From Henningerozyma blattae CBS 6284 (lineage: Eukaryota > Ascomycota > Saccharomycetes > Saccharomycetales > Saccharomycetaceae), in NCBI RefSeq assembly GCF_000315915.1, contig NC_020185.1, positions 1,984,001-2,048,000 on the forward strand: DNA of 64,000 nucleotides, given 5' to 3'. The notes below the pieces were generated by a model. That model was not told the DNA's origin. It worked only from the letters and a program-made list of their open reading frames with translations, and searched no databases. The position numbers and the translations under genes were made by a program. Numbering within the stretch: the stretch's first letter is position 1; the number at the start of each line of letters is the position of its first letter. Below, piece by piece: positions 1 through 11,845 of the stretch.

Positions 1-612
1 GTTTCTTAAAGGGTGTCTTCCTCTTAATTAGTGTTATTATTTACTTTTTTTTTTTTTCAATGAGCCTTGGCTTTTTCCCGGCCAATATACTTTGCAAATG
101 CTCACGTGACGGATACATAAAGTTCCGCGGGAAGTTCCATTTTTGTTCAGGAATGTATGGTGGGGCCGTAAATCACAGACAAGGAATTTTTCATTTTAAA
201 AAAAGGGTCGGGAATCGCTGAGTATTTCTGGGGAGCAGAATTACGCATTTTACTTAGCGGTTCTGCATTAAATAACCATGTGCTTGAAAAATCCATTATG
301 AAATATTCCATTTTCGTATTAAGATTAACAAAAGAAAAAGGCTTAATATTTTGACTAATCTTAGACTTCTAAATGGTTTTAGTGATACAAAATATTGTTG
401 AATTATTTTTTTTTAATGTCTTACTCTAAGGTTTTAAGTGTAATAAAGTTTGAATATTCAAGTATAAAAGAAACACGAAAATTTTAGAAATATTAGTAAT
501 TACAATTCCCACTTTAAGTCCTATTGTTGTTACTGTTACATCAAAAATTACAAGAATAGGAAAATAAATATAAGCGGGTCATAAACTATTATTATTTGTT
601 CTAGTATTTAAA
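1..612. other. Intergenic region upstream of the ART10-like gene
   Basis: No gene is visible here. The stretch has a poly-T run near positions 47-58 and a CACGTG core (TCACGTGAC) near position 102, which is a typical Cbf1/E-box type site. The remainder is AT-rich and presumably holds the promoter of the gene starting at 613. The left edge of the window may cut a neighbouring transcription unit, but no open frame supports this. Confidence 0.5.
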
Positions 613-2289
613 ATGGCCCCAAAGATAAAATTAACTTTAAATCCGCCTACTAATAATGAATACTACACGAGTGATGATGTTATCGCAGGAATGGTTAGCC
701 TGTCATTGAACAAATCTTCCTCTATTAAATGTATTAAGGTTCAACTGAAAGCCTTTATGGAGACGACGACGAAGATGGACGCAGGCTCAGCTGCGGTGGT
801 CCAGAACGGAGTTCTTATACCTTTGCCAGATAGCAATGAGTATCACATGACAGTAGATTCCCAGTCAAGAGTATTTCCACCAGATAATGTCTGGAATGCA
901 CTAGAGGGAAATCCTAAACCTTTCAAGTTAAAGCCAGGTCAATATGAATATAATTTCAATTTAAACAAATGGCCTTCCACACCGAAATGTTTCCCTAACC
1001 ATTCAAGTGATTCATTAACTTTTTTCGGTTCGAAACGTGGCATCAAGATCACAAGCAATGAAAATCTCAATCTCAACCGCTTAAAGAGAAATGTACATTT
1101 ACCTCCAAGCTTCAATTTAAATTATAAAGATTTATTAAAAATAGATAACTTGGATCTGTATTATTATTCTATGGGTAAAATTCTCTATTTGATTGAAGTT
1201 AAAGTAGAACTAGGTAAACCGTCAAATTGGTTTAAGCCATTTGATAGATTTGTGACACACATCGAAAAAATTGAATTTATACCAACTTACAAGAATTTGA
1301 TAATGGATTACGATTATCAAGATTTAGAAAATGAAAAAAGTTTTTTGAATTCTAATTTATCTAGTATTAAAATTGTGGATCTTCCAGGTTTATTGAATGA
1401 GCAAATGTTATCAAATGAAGAATTATCTAATAAAAAAATTGTCAAACAAGACCTTTATTACCCTTATAATTCATTGAATTTACCAATTGTATTCCCTTCC
1501 GTGACACATCTTACAATATCTAAGTTTAACGTTCATTTACAAGCCATTGGGAAGAATTTAAGAAAAAATTTTAGAAACGATTATTTTTTCCGTAAAGGTT
1601 CAAATAAATTCGATAACGTCTCTCTACTTCTAGAACCAATGGATAATGGTATAACGAACTTACCAACAAATATAAGAGATTTTATAAAATTAACAAAATT
1701 ACAAATCAATTTACTAGAAAATGCAAGTTACTTATCAAAAAATATTTCAAATGAAAACCATTCTTCGTTAAGATTAATTGAAATTGACCCTAAAACTTTC
1801 CCTGATTTTAATTTAAATGGGTTAGTAGATTGGAATTCTGTTGAGATTATCGATACTTTTTCAAAGATTAATAATAAACCAATTAAAATATTTAAAATTG
1901 ATATTAAATTTTGGGATCATCCAATATTAAAAAAAATCAGATTCAATGAAGAAAATTATAAACATAGAGGCAATAGACTGTATAGTTTTAGAACATGTAC
2001 CATAAAGAGAAGCTATCAATTACAAATGCTGACAGATTGGAAATGCGCTACGGAATCACATTCTTCCCTAATAAAAAACCTGGAAATTAGAATACCAAAT
2101 GCTCAAGTTTTTGTCCAATCAAAATCAAATATTAGAAAAAATTCAACAAATAATGAAGTTTCTGGTAAAATCAATAAAGAACCATTACCTCCATACGTTA
2201 ATCCTCCAGAATATGCACAATTCTCATCAATTGCATCAATATCTTCAAACAATGATGTTCAAGAATTTAGTAATGGCATCAGGAAATAA
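613..2289 (+). CDS. ART10: Arrestin-related trafficking adaptor, ART10-like
   Basis: The 558-residue product looks like a yeast alpha-arrestin (ART). These proteins recruit the ubiquitin ligase Rsp5 to membrane cargo for endocytosis. The N-terminal half reads as an arrestin-like beta-rich region, and a proline-rich tail carries two PY-type motifs, PPYV and PPEY, at about residues 526-534; PPEY fits the PPxY consensus bound by Rsp5 WW domains. The ATG at 613 is the first in frame. Assignment to ART10 rather than another ART rests mainly on synteny: the next genes are ECM19-like and STE23-like in the same relative orientation as YLR392C-YLR390W-YLR389C. Family membership is more secure than the exact orthologue. 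Confidence 0.75.
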   Translation: MAPKIKLTLNPPTNNEYYTSDDVIAGMVSLSLNKSSSIKCIKVQLKAFMETTTKMDAGSAAVVQNGVLIPLPDSNEYHMTVDSQSRVFPPDNVWNALEGNPKPFKLKPGQYEYNFNLNKWPSTPKCFPNHSSDSLTFFGSKRGIKITSNENLNLNRLKRNVHLPPSFNLNYKDLLKIDNLDLYYYSMGKILYLIEVKVELGKPSNWFKPFDRFVTHIEKIEFIPTYKNLIMDYDYQDLENEKSFLNSNLSSIKIVDLPGLLNEQMLSNEELSNKKIVKQDLYYPYNSLNLPIVFPSVTHLTISKFNVHLQAIGKNLRKNFRNDYFFRKGSNKFDNVSLLLEPMDNGITNLPTNIRDFIKLTKLQINLLENASYLSKNISNENHSSLRLIEIDPKTFPDFNLNGLVDWNSVEIIDTFSKINNKPIKIFKIDIKFWDHPILKKIRFNEENYKHRGNRLYSFRTCTIKRSYQLQMLTDWKCATESHSSLIKNLEIRIPNAQVFVQSKSNIRKNSTNNEVSGKINKEPLPPYVNPPEYAQFSSIASISSNNDVQEFSNGIRK

Positions 2290-2576
2290 AATATATATAT
2301 ATATATATAAAACATCAATATATTCATTGTAGTATTATTTACAGATTTGGTATTATATATTTTCAAACATATTTACTTTTTGACTATTTAATCATTAATA
2401 ATATATTTTCTTCATTTTCATATTCAAAAGTAACGTATATTTTAATTACCAACAAACAGTATTACAGTTTTTAGTTGTATCAGTTTCAACGTATATAAAC
2501 CGTCCATCATGAGCTTAAATATCTTTCTATTAGATTCTAACCGGTTGATTCATTAGAATTTCTTACACTTTTGGCC

Positions 2577-2819
2577 TCATTCTTTCTTATCAGATTCAAT
2601 TGGCTCATTATTCATTAACGGCTGTAAAGATTTTGGAATTTCACGTATTGGATTACCATCTGAATCATATTTGGGAATTTGCATGCCCTTTTTTAGGTTA
2701 TTATCTTTTTCTAACTGTTGGAGGATAATTGGTTCAAAAAATAGGGTACCGGTGTATATGCCAAGAACTGTAATCACACCAAGCGTTAGTAAATTAAATC
2801 CATTTAGTTTGCCAGCCAT
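2577..2819 (-). CDS. ECM19: Small single-pass membrane protein, ECM19-like
   Basis: This is an 80-residue protein with one hydrophobic segment at about residues 9-30, followed by a charged, proline-containing tail. Its position between the ART10-like and STE23-like genes, on the opposite strand, matches S. cerevisiae ECM19 (YLR390W), a small protein of unclear function. The product is shorter than I recall for the S. cerevisiae protein (about 112 residues). ATG and TGA are clean. CCW14, which lies next to ECM19 in S. cerevisiae, is absent. Identity comes mostly from synteny; no function should be inferred beyond a small membrane-anchored protein. Confidence 0.7.
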   Translation of the reverse strand: MAGKLNGFNLLTLGVITVLGIYTGTLFFEPIILQQLEKDNNLKKGMQIPKYDSDGNPIREIPKSLQPLMNNEPIESDKKE

Positions 2820-4387
2820 AATAGAGAAAAATATTGTAATGTTTTTTATTGTCTCTTCTTTTATTGCATTTCTTTTTTAGTCAAGCTAATATTGAGAAAA
2901 TGAATGTGTTTCCTTTTGTATTAACAACTGGATGGAGCTGTAATCTATAACTTCGGGTATAAAATGACCAACAATTAATTTTACAAATTAATCAAACTAA
3001 AATCTTTAGTATTAAAAGAAAGCGTAATGTAACGAGCTTAAAAAGGGATCTGAAATTTAGGAAAGGCTATATTTCTACTATTTAGGATATAACTTTCAGA
3101 TTGAATAAATATTATTTATTAGCTTGAAATAAAATATGCATAAAAATCCTATTTTTTAATATTAGTTTATTGTTTGGAATATGGCTGGGAAAAACATTGA
3201 AACTATCCATAAAATTCTTTTTGACCATGTATATGATTAAACTAATAGAAAATATATTTAGAATATAAAACATTTAATGTTATTTATTCCTTTATTGTTG
3301 AATGAAGTTCAGTATTAAATTTTTAATAGACAATATAATATCGATTATTTTCCATACCGACTGAATTTTGAGCCCTTTATATTAGGTAGTATTTAAGTAG
3401 TGCGCACCTACACCTGCTTATATGCTTTTTGAAGTGTCTCTTTTGATTAGCCTAGTAATATCAGTATTATTTACAATCAAGAAATGTTTTCGATATAGCT
3501 TCCTAATACAAATTCATAAACTTATTAAATACTTGAAAATCAAGGTTAATGACATCTAGTCCATGAATTTAAAACTGTCACTTTAGCATTTAGTAGCTTA
3601 TACGATGAATAATTTCAGTAATAGTATATAAATATACTATAACTGTAGCCATAAACATTTCATGATCTCAGCTAAATCCTCACTATTAGATATATTTCCA
3701 AGATTACAAGCATTGGGAGCTACACAACTTTCTATAGCTTTATTTACCAATATTTTACAGTTTCAAGTTGATAAGCATCATTTTATATAAAGCTTATCAT
3801 ATTTTTTTACTACCTGCATAATGAAGGTAAAAATTATTCACATTTTTGTGGAAAAGTTTTTCTTGGGATGTAGAATATAATAGATTTTAAATAAATGCAC
3901 TATTCTAGTCTATGCTTACATAATTGATTATAACTCTATCCCTAAGATTTTCTTTTCTTTTTATTTCTGACTTTTTATTGCATATCTTACTGAATATCTT
4001 TGTTGGAACTCCAAGTATCAATCAGTCCAGCTTTTTTAGGTAATTTACGAATCTATCATTTGAGACGAGAGCTTTAGATTTAGATGCCTCTTAGAAAATA
4101 TCAAACTAAAAATCTTCAAATAATCATATAAAACCAAACACAGTTTTATAACTAAAACGTATTTATACTAAATCAATATAAAAATTAAATAAGATGATAC
4201 TTCATAGCACTTGTTTTTTTACAGACTTCTCTCTGTTACATTGATTTTTACAATCAATTTTGTTTATTACCTTAGAGTATCAAATACAAAGTACAATCAC
4301 ACTTAACATATAATGTACAATAAAAGTATATAACAATGAAAATTTTTACTTGTTGTAAATCAACACAAATAATTCCTTCGTTGATTA
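2820..4387. other. Long AT-rich intergenic region without a recognised gene
   Basis: About 1.57 kb lies between the divergent ECM19-like and STE23-like genes. I see no convincing open frame, no tRNA B-box and no LTR ends. It is unusually long for this compact genome. The ancestral neighbour CCW14 is not present. It may simply hold two promoters plus the decayed remains of a lost gene. Confidence 0.5.
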
Positions 4388-7375
4388 ATGTCATTAGACC
4401 TTCATCCATATATGCATTCCAATATCATTTTATCAATAATAATTCAAAAAGATTTTAATCAGACAATTAGTTCCAATATATTAAAACCCATTACAGATGA
4501 GAGAAACTATCAATTTATTAAATTAAATAAAAATAATTTACATGCTTTAATTATTCAAGATAAGACAACTGACAAGGCAGCAGCAGCTTTAGACGTCAAT
4601 GCTGGGGCATTTATGGACCCTTCTAACTTACCAGGCTTGGCACATTTTTGCGAGCATCTGCTATTCATGGGATCTAAAAATTTTCCTAATGAGAATGATT
4701 ATTCTAGTTATTTAAACCAGAATGGTGGTTTTTCAAATGCATACACAGGTTCGATGAATACAAATTACCATTTTGAAATCAATCATGCTAATCTATTTGA
4801 AGCGTTAAGACGATTTTCTTGCTTCTTCAAAACTCCATTATTTAACAATGACTCAACTATAAAAGAAATTCATGCCATTGATAGTGAAAATAAAAAAAAC
4901 TTACAAAATGATTACTGGAGGTTATACCAACTAGGTAAAAGTTTATCAAATCATGAACATCCATATCATAAATTTTCAACTGGATCAAAATTGACACTAC
5001 TAGAAAATACGGAGACTCTCAATTTAAATATTAGAGAGGAATTAATCAAATTCTATAACAAATGGTACTCTTCAAATATAATGAATTTGTGTATTATCGG
5101 AAGAGAAGATCTAGGTACTCTATCTAGGTGGGCTAAAATATTATTTGAAAATGTACCGAATAAAAATGTTATACTTCCTACATTTAGTCAACCGGTTTGG
5201 ACAATTGCCGATAAGAAGAAGGTTATAAGTGTGAAGCCTGTGAAAGATTTGAAGCAACTAGAACTTACTTTCCACATTAAAGAGGATGAATTGACAACAT
5301 GGAAATCAAAACCTTCATATATTTTAAGCCATCTATTCGGACACAAAGGTAATGGCTCAATTTCATCACTCCTAAAGAACCAACAATTAATTACTGGTAT
5401 ATCTTCAGGTTCTGAGAATATATCAAAAGAAAATTCATTGTTTTCTTTAAATTTTGACTTGACTGAAGATGGTATTAACCAATATGAAAAAATCATTAAA
5501 ATTGTTTTTCAATATATTAAAATGCTGAACTCGAATTTACCTCAAGAATGGATTTATAATGAGTTGAAAGGTATATCAGATAATAGTTTCAAATATAAAC
5601 AAAAAATTAATCCAGCTTCAACCGTGTCACAATTATCTAAAAGAATGGAAAAAACTTTCATTCCAATAAACAATATACTATCTCATGAACTCTTTTATGA
5701 ATATGATCCCCAACAATTGAACAAATATCTAAAGTTTTTAACCCCTGATAATAGTAGAATTATGCTTGTCTCAAAAAATTTAAATGGGCTTCATAAATCA
5801 GAGAAATGGTATGGTACAAAGTATGGGGTAAAGGATTATCCAGATGGTTTGTTAAAAGATTTAAGTAATATTAAGGAAAATTCAGAATTATATCTTCCAC
5901 ATAAGAATGAATTCATATCTACCACGTGCTCTGTAAAGAAAGTCGAGAATCACGTTGCCCAGATTGAACCTTACCTTTTAAAAGATGATAATATAAGTAA
6001 ATTATGGTATAAAAAAGATGATACATTTTGGCTACCCCGGGCTACAATATTTGTTTCAATAAAATTACCACATACCCATTCAAGCTTAGTAGCAAATGTT
6101 TTAACTTCATTCTACATCAATTTAGTAAATGATGCTTTGCAGGATTTACGATGTTACGCGGCTTGTGCTGACCTATATGTATCATTAAACAAAACTAACC
6201 AAGGTCTAGATCTAACTCTTACAGGTCTTAATGATAAATTACTAATTTTACTTAAAAGATACTTGGAAGGTATTAAATCCTTTGTACCAAATGAAGAAAG
6301 ATTTGAAGTAATAAAAAAACAGACTATCCAATCATTAACCAATAGGCTATATGATGTACCATATATACAAATGGGAGATATTTATTCATCTTTAATAAAT
6401 GAAAGATCTTGGTCAGTCGAAGAAAACTTAAAAGTGGTGCAAGATATTGATTTCCCTCAATTACAAGATTTTATCCCCACTATTTATCAGGAATTATTCT
6501 TTGAAACATTAGCTTTTGGAAATATTCAATATGAACAGGCTCAAGAAGTCGATTCTTTAGTTAGAACTTTAATTCCAAATACAATAAAAAATTCTCAGGT
6601 TAAAAATGATCGTTTAAGGTCTTATATTATTCCTAGTGGGAAAACGTTTAAATACGAAGTATTCCAGAAAGATAAAAATAATCTTAATACATGTATCCAA
6701 TATATATGCCAATTTGGAATATATTCTGAATACTTAGCAGCAGTAGTTTCTCTTCTAGCTCAAATCATGCATGAACCATGCTTCAACACACTAAGAACAA
6801 AAGAGCAATTGGGCTACATTGTTTTTAGTTCGAGCTTAAGCAATCATGGTACATGTAACTTAAGTATTATGGTACAATCAGAATATAGTACTGATTATTT
6901 GCAATTTAGGATCGAGAATTTTTTGAAAGATTTCTTGTCTTATTTAAAAGAAATGCCTCGAGAGGAATTTAAAAGACATAGACAATCATTACATGACTCA
7001 CTTCTACAAAAATATCATAATATGAACGAAGAGAGTTCAAGATTAATCGCTGCAATTTATTTAGGAGACTATAACTTTACACATAGGGAAAAGAAAGCTA
7101 TTCATGTTTCAAAACTATCAAAGTTTGATGTAATCTATTTTTTTGAACAACATGTACTTGGTCAAGATGCCTGTCGCTTAATTACAAGTTTAAAGAGTCA
7201 TCACCCCCCAATAGAAGGAAAATATCCATTATCAGAAAAATACAAAGGAATTCTTGAGAAGAGAAATGAAACAAACATTGTTGATATCGATCAATTTAAA
7301 TCTCATTTATGTATCGCTCCTGCTCGCCAACCTTATAAGGAATGGAAGGTTTATTCTAAGGCTGCAGATATATAA
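4388..7375 (+). CDS. STE23: M16A metalloprotease (insulin-degrading enzyme family), STE23-like
   Basis: This 995-residue zinc metalloprotease of the inverzincin (M16) family is close in length to S. cerevisiae Ste23 (1027). In that yeast Ste23, like Axl1, can process the a-factor precursor N-terminally and degrades small peptides. The inverted zinc motif HFCEH is visible: His86 and His90 are ligands and Glu89 is the catalytic base. The third ligand is Glu167 in the downstream IHAIDSE segment, 81 residues after the first His, as in insulin-degrading enzyme. The C-terminal half holds the family's FNTLRTKEQLGY segment. The ATG at 4388 gives a short hydrophobic-leaning N-terminus of uncertain role. 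Synteny with YLR389C is exact. Confidence 0.93.
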   Translation: MSLDLHPYMHSNIILSIIIQKDFNQTISSNILKPITDERNYQFIKLNKNNLHALIIQDKTTDKAAAALDVNAGAFMDPSNLPGLAHFCEHLLFMGSKNFPNENDYSSYLNQNGGFSNAYTGSMNTNYHFEINHANLFEALRRFSCFFKTPLFNNDSTIKEIHAIDSENKKNLQNDYWRLYQLGKSLSNHEHPYHKFSTGSKLTLLENTETLNLNIREELIKFYNKWYSSNIMNLCIIGREDLGTLSRWAKILFENVPNKNVILPTFSQPVWTIADKKKVISVKPVKDLKQLELTFHIKEDELTTWKSKPSYILSHLFGHKGNGSISSLLKNQQLITGISSGSENISKENSLFSLNFDLTEDGINQYEKIIKIVFQYIKMLNSNLPQEWIYNELKGISDNSFKYKQKINPASTVSQLSKRMEKTFIPINNILSHELFYEYDPQQLNKYLKFLTPDNSRIMLVSKNLNGLHKSEKWYGTKYGVKDYPDGLLKDLSNIKENSELYLPHKNEFISTTCSVKKVENHVAQIEPYLLKDDNISKLWYKKDDTFWLPRATIFVSIKLPHTHSSLVANVLTSFYINLVNDALQDLRCYAACADLYVSLNKTNQGLDLTLTGLNDKLLILLKRYLEGIKSFVPNEERFEVIKKQTIQSLTNRLYDVPYIQMGDIYSSLINERSWSVEENLKVVQDIDFPQLQDFIPTIYQELFFETLAFGNIQYEQAQEVDSLVRTLIPNTIKNSQVKNDRLRSYIIPSGKTFKYEVFQKDKNNLNTCIQYICQFGIYSEYLAAVVSLLAQIMHEPCFNTLRTKEQLGYIVFSSSLSNHGTCNLSIMVQSEYSTDYLQFRIENFLKDFLSYLKEMPREEFKRHRQSLHDSLLQKYHNMNEESSRLIAAIYLGDYNFTHREKKAIHVSKLSKFDVIYFFEQHVLGQDACRLITSLKSHHPPIEGKYPLSEKYKGILEKRNETNIVDIDQFKSHLCIAPARQPYKEWKVYSKAADI

Positions 7376-7741
7376 GTAATATCATTTGTAGAATATACTG
7401 TACCATATATTAAAACTATACCTAGTCCATAATGAAAGCAAACGCTTATAATAGAAGATAAAGTAATATAGACTTTAGGTCTAAATATTTTTCTAATTAG
7501 GGTTAAAATCTGTAACTCTAATTCAGATTTGAAAAATTTTCGGAAACGCATCTCATCGAAAAATTCGCGATGTGTGTGAGCTCTAAGGTACCTACGATGA
7601 ATCACTCAACGAACAGAATCCTTATAAACAACTATTTAATTATAAAAATACTAGAAAAAGCATAATGTTATTGTTCATTGGCTTGCTTGATAACATAAAA
7701 AAAGGAACCACTATTATTTAGAGAAAACCTATAATAGAATT
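7376..7741. other. Intergenic region between STE23 and TSR1
   Basis: These 366 bp hold the STE23 terminator and TSR1 promoter. RPS29A, which follows STE23 in S. cerevisiae, is not encoded here. A small minus-strand frame overlaps the STE23 end but has no support as a gene. Confidence 0.5.
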
Positions 7742-10126
7742 ATGGCTGGTCATTCGCATAGATCATCCATTAAAAATGGCCATAAAGGCTTCAAATCAAA
7801 GCACTCTAGTAAAGGTGCTTTGAAAAGACTCCACAAAGGTAAAGTTGAAAAAGATATTAAAACTGGTAAATCTAATAAGATATCTTCCAAGTTACAACGT
7901 AAAAATAAATCGAAACAATTAAGATTAAAAAAAATAATGGATACCTTAGAAGTAAGAAAATTGTTTGAAGGTAGCTCCGGTGCTGAAAAAATTATTACTA
8001 TCATTCCATTGACTCCAGATATCGATGCAGGTGATATTGTTTCGAAATTATTAGCTCAATCCAGTGAATTATCTGAAAATGACTTAGATTCTTTAATAAA
8101 GATGGGTAATTCTGCATTTATTAAGGATTTTCACATTAAGAAATTCAAAAGCACTTTAAAAATTATTGTTCCTGACATGTCTAACTTTTTGAATGTTTTA
8201 GATTGTGCCAAAGTTGCAGATATCGTAGTATTTGGTTTAAGTGGTACATCTGAAGTTGATCAAGAATTTGGTGAACAAGTTATCAGAGCATTAGAATTAC
8301 AAGGTATCGCATCATACATTGGTGTTGTTCCTAACTTATCAAAGGTTCATCCAAAGGAGAAGTTTCAATTAGACGTTAAACAATCTTTGGAAAGTTATTT
8401 CAAGCATTTCTTCCCAAACGAGGACCGAATTTACAATTTAGAGAAGCCTGCTGAATCTTTGAATGCTCTCAGGATTCTATCACAAAGATTCCCTCGTGGT
8501 GTCACTTGGAGAGATCAAAGAGGCTACTTGCTTGCAGATCAGATTGATTTTGTTGAAATATCAGAAGATGCTGGCCAGTTGGTAGTCCAAGGTACTGTTC
8601 GTGGGATTGGTTTTAATGCCAACCGCTTAGTTCATATTCCTGGTCTAGGTGACTTTCAAGTTGAAGCCATCGAAAGAATTAGTGCTTCTGGAAGATCTAA
8701 GAAAAATAATACCAAAGAACTTGATTTGGATCTCCAAAACGTTTTTCAATCAAATGATAACAGAGAAACGTTAGATGAATATATTCCATACGATGCTGAA
8801 ATGGAAGATTGGTCTGACTATGGCGAAGACTTTCAATATGATAATTTAACTGCAGCGAGATATGATGAACATGGTTATCTACCTCGTAGCCAGCAGGAGG
8901 ATAAAATAAAAAGAGTTCCAAAAGGTACCTCAAAATACCAGGCTATGTGGTATCTAAATGATGTTATTGAGGTAAGTGACGATGAAGAAATTGAAGAAGA
9001 AGAAGATATAATGGTGGCAAATAATAATAATGAAGATGAACAAATGTATGATGATATGGCAGAGTTATCAAATGTTACCAGCAAACTTGGAACTCAAAGT
9101 GACGCTCAAACAGATGGACCAGAAGAAATATTTGAAGATTTAAGTCCAGAAGAAGAGGAACGCCAGTGGATGCAGTATAAATCGTTAGAGAAAGACGACC
9201 TAGACTTCCCAGATGAAATAGAATTAAATCCAAACGAATCTGCTATTGAACGTCTAATGAGATATAGAGGTTTAAAAAATTTACACAACTGTGTTTGGGA
9301 TTATGATGAAAAGGATCCAGAAAAGCCAGCTGAATGGAATCGTCTATTGAGAATAGGCAACTACAAAAATACAAAGGCTAAACTAAATAAAGAAGCTATT
9401 AATGATGCTCAAGTAGTCGCTGGGGATCGTGCTAAAATTTCAATTAATTTCCCAAAAGTCTTACTTGAAAAAATTGGAGATCCCAGCCAATTAGCATTCG
9501 TTATCTATGGGTTATTATCACACGAACATAAAAATGCAATGGTTAACTTCAGTATTCAAAGATGGGAAGAATATGAAAATCCAGTTCCATCTGAGGAGCA
9601 ATTGATAGTTCAATATGGTGCAAGAAGATATATCATTAGACCACAGTTCTCATCTGCATCTAACACATCCAACAATGTTCATAAATACGAAAGATTCTTA
9701 CATCCGGATACTATATCAATTGCAACATGTATGGCCCCTGTTGATTTTACACAATCTCCTGCTATATTTTTCAAGCCTAAAGTTTCTGATGTAAAAGGTT
9801 TAGAACTAGTAGGGTTTGGTTCCTTCTTGAATACAGACCATACAAGAATTCTTGCAAAGAGAGCAGTTCTTACAGGTCATCCATTTAGATTCCATAAATC
9901 TGTCCTTACAGTTCGTTATATGTTCTTTAGACCAGAAGATGTGGAATGGTTCAAATCGATTCCACTATTCACCAAGACAGGGAGATCTGGTTTTATCAAA
10001 GAAAGTTTGGGTACTCATGGTTATTTCAAAGCTACATTTGATGCTAAGTTATCTGCTCAAGATGTGGTAGCAATGTCCTTATTCAAACGTATGTGGCCTT
10101 TACCATCTTTACCATGGTCTACTTAA
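7742..10126 (+). CDS. TSR1: 40S ribosome biogenesis GTPase-like factor Tsr1
   Basis: The 794-residue protein matches Tsr1 (788 in S. cerevisiae), a Bms1-related factor that binds late cytoplasmic pre-40S particles and blocks premature initiation-factor binding. The first 65 residues are strongly basic (nuclear/nucleolar targeting). A degenerate GTPase-like domain follows, then an acidic central stretch with runs of Glu and Asp at about residues 415-470, and the conserved C-terminal Bms1/Tsr1 domain ending PLPSLPWST. Tsr1 is known not to be an active GTPase, and I see no canonical P-loop. It matches YDL060W in orientation and lies among YLR-series genes, part of the mosaic synteny. Confidence 0.95.
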   Translation: MAGHSHRSSIKNGHKGFKSKHSSKGALKRLHKGKVEKDIKTGKSNKISSKLQRKNKSKQLRLKKIMDTLEVRKLFEGSSGAEKIITIIPLTPDIDAGDIVSKLLAQSSELSENDLDSLIKMGNSAFIKDFHIKKFKSTLKIIVPDMSNFLNVLDCAKVADIVVFGLSGTSEVDQEFGEQVIRALELQGIASYIGVVPNLSKVHPKEKFQLDVKQSLESYFKHFFPNEDRIYNLEKPAESLNALRILSQRFPRGVTWRDQRGYLLADQIDFVEISEDAGQLVVQGTVRGIGFNANRLVHIPGLGDFQVEAIERISASGRSKKNNTKELDLDLQNVFQSNDNRETLDEYIPYDAEMEDWSDYGEDFQYDNLTAARYDEHGYLPRSQQEDKIKRVPKGTSKYQAMWYLNDVIEVSDDEEIEEEEDIMVANNNNEDEQMYDDMAELSNVTSKLGTQSDAQTDGPEEIFEDLSPEEEERQWMQYKSLEKDDLDFPDEIELNPNESAIERLMRYRGLKNLHNCVWDYDEKDPEKPAEWNRLLRIGNYKNTKAKLNKEAINDAQVVAGDRAKISINFPKVLLEKIGDPSQLAFVIYGLLSHEHKNAMVNFSIQRWEEYENPVPSEEQLIVQYGARRYIIRPQFSSASNTSNNVHKYERFLHPDTISIATCMAPVDFTQSPAIFFKPKVSDVKGLELVGFGSFLNTDHTRILAKRAVLTGHPFRFHKSVLTVRYMFFRPEDVEWFKSIPLFTKTGRSGFIKESLGTHGYFKATFDAKLSAQDVVAMSLFKRMWPLPSLPWST

Positions 10127-10552
10127 GAGGATTACATGAATGCCTACTCGAAGTATTTTGTCTAGAACAGAGGCACTTATATAAAAATTATTTTAGAGAA
10201 TACTTAACATTGCGCATATTTATATTTAGCCTTATGTAGAAGCATTTTGTATATTACTGAATTACTATATCCATTTCGACTTTTATTAAAGTTACTATAG
10301 TTCTTAGACGAAAGAGAACTTTACTTGAGATTATTAAATCTTGATTATTAATTGATTTCTTTAATGCCGCTGAGCACGAGGGAAAGAATTTAGGCCCGTA
10401 AAATTTAGCATCGAAAAGAGGCAAAGCTTAAAACATTCTATTAAAAATTTTAATACATATAAATAATGATATACAAAGGAAAATGAAATAGTGATTTTTT
10501 TCCTGGAATAAAAAAGACACCTATCATTATCCAACCACATTAGTAATATAAA
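10127..10552. other. Intergenic region between TSR1 and REH1
   Basis: AT-rich, about 426 bp. It should contain the TSR1 terminator and the REH1 promoter. No RNA gene or repeat is seen. Confidence 0.5.
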
Positions 10553-11698
10553 ATGAATAACCAAATATTTACATGCAATTCATGTGGTACTCAATTTAAG
10601 TCAAGCGATTCACAGAGATACCATATGAAAACTGAATGGCATCGGTACAATTTAAAGAGAAGGGTAGCACATTTAAGCCCAATTTCAGCAGATGATTTTG
10701 CAGAGAAGGCGCAACTTTCAGAACTAGAGCAAGCCAAGCATCAGGTTGATGAATTTGGCTTTCCAGTTTTAAAGCCCCTGAATTCAGTAGATGATGTAAA
10801 TCACTCTCATAAACATCATCGCAAGAGCTCTAAGTATAGAGGTAGAAAAATTATTGATGAGTTAGATTCTGAAGATAGCGCAGATGATGAAACTGAGCAA
10901 CAAAGATCATCTTCTCCAACCCTCTCTATTTCCTCTAAAATGTCAGAGCTGTCTGTAGGAAGCCAAGATACTAATACTGATTATGGAGAAGATACACAAT
11001 CTGAATACGGCTTTACCACTGATTCAAATTATGAAACTAGTGAATTTGATGAAGATGAAAGCTCTGATGAAGATAACAAAGAGCATTCTTTAAACTATTC
11101 AAGAATAAATGAGTGCATATTCTGTGGTGTTGATAATAAAGAAATAGAAAAAAATGTGAAACATATGTTCAATAAACATGGACTTTATATTCCTGAAAGA
11201 TCATACTTAGTAAATTTACCAGGATTATTAGAATTCCTAATAGAGGTTATTATAGTTGAATTTTTATGTCCCTGCTGTAATTTCCAAGGCTCTAGCGTTG
11301 AAAGTATTAGAAGTCACTTAGATTCAAAACGCCATTGTAGTATGCCATACGAAACAGCTCGTCAACGTGCTGTATTTTCTGAGTTTTACGATTATAGCTC
11401 TCTAGAAGAACAACCAATAAAGCCTAAAATTTCTACACAACAAAAAAAATCAATTCGTTTTGCAGAAAACTCTTCAACTTCTAGTACTAGTAGGCCGCAA
11501 ACACCTAATAGAAATACTCAGAGACCTGTTACTGCCACCAGTGATAGAAGACTAGCCGGTGGTATTACTGAAAAACAATTTACAAAGACTTTAAAGAAAA
11601 TGCAACAATTAGAAAAGAGAGCTATTGATGAGCAGCTCCGTCGTAATGTCAAAAGAATGAATTTCCAACTTCATTACAGGGATGAGTTGCTTCAGTAA
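10553..11698 (+). CDS. REH1: Zinc-finger 60S maturation factor, REH1/REI1 family
   Basis: This 381-residue protein has three C2H2-type fingers typical of Rei1/Reh1. The first begins about residue 8 (CNSCGTQF...HMKTEWHRYN), the second near residue 187 (CIFCGVDN), and the third near 240 (CPCCNFQG...HLDSKRHC). Rei1 and Reh1 act in late cytoplasmic 60S subunit maturation, probing the polypeptide exit tunnel and helping Arx1 and Tif6 release. Between fingers 1 and 2 lies an acidic, serine-rich linker. Position next to VAC14 corresponds to REH1 (YLR387C); length is closer to Rei1 (393) than Reh1 (432), so the single family member here could serve both roles if REI1 is absent elsewhere. Confidence 0.88.
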   Translation: MNNQIFTCNSCGTQFKSSDSQRYHMKTEWHRYNLKRRVAHLSPISADDFAEKAQLSELEQAKHQVDEFGFPVLKPLNSVDDVNHSHKHHRKSSKYRGRKIIDELDSEDSADDETEQQRSSSPTLSISSKMSELSVGSQDTNTDYGEDTQSEYGFTTDSNYETSEFDEDESSDEDNKEHSLNYSRINECIFCGVDNKEIEKNVKHMFNKHGLYIPERSYLVNLPGLLEFLIEVIIVEFLCPCCNFQGSSVESIRSHLDSKRHCSMPYETARQRAVFSEFYDYSSLEEQPIKPKISTQQKKSIRFAENSSTSSTSRPQTPNRNTQRPVTATSDRRLAGGITEKQFTKTLKKMQQLEKRAIDEQLRRNVKRMNFQLHYRDELLQ

Positions 11699-11845
11699 AA
11701 GTATCATTGTATCCTCTATTTTATAAGGCGTATATATATCATATATAGCTCTAATCCTATATAATCTACTTAATTAAGCATTGACGTAATAATCTAATTT
11801 TGCATCAACGATATACAATAAAAACTTTTAGAATTTGATAATAGA

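Noticed and set aside
7351..7605. 84-codon minus-strand frame overlapping the end of STE23
   Set aside because: It overlaps a conserved coding end, resembles no known protein including Rps29, and has no synteny support.
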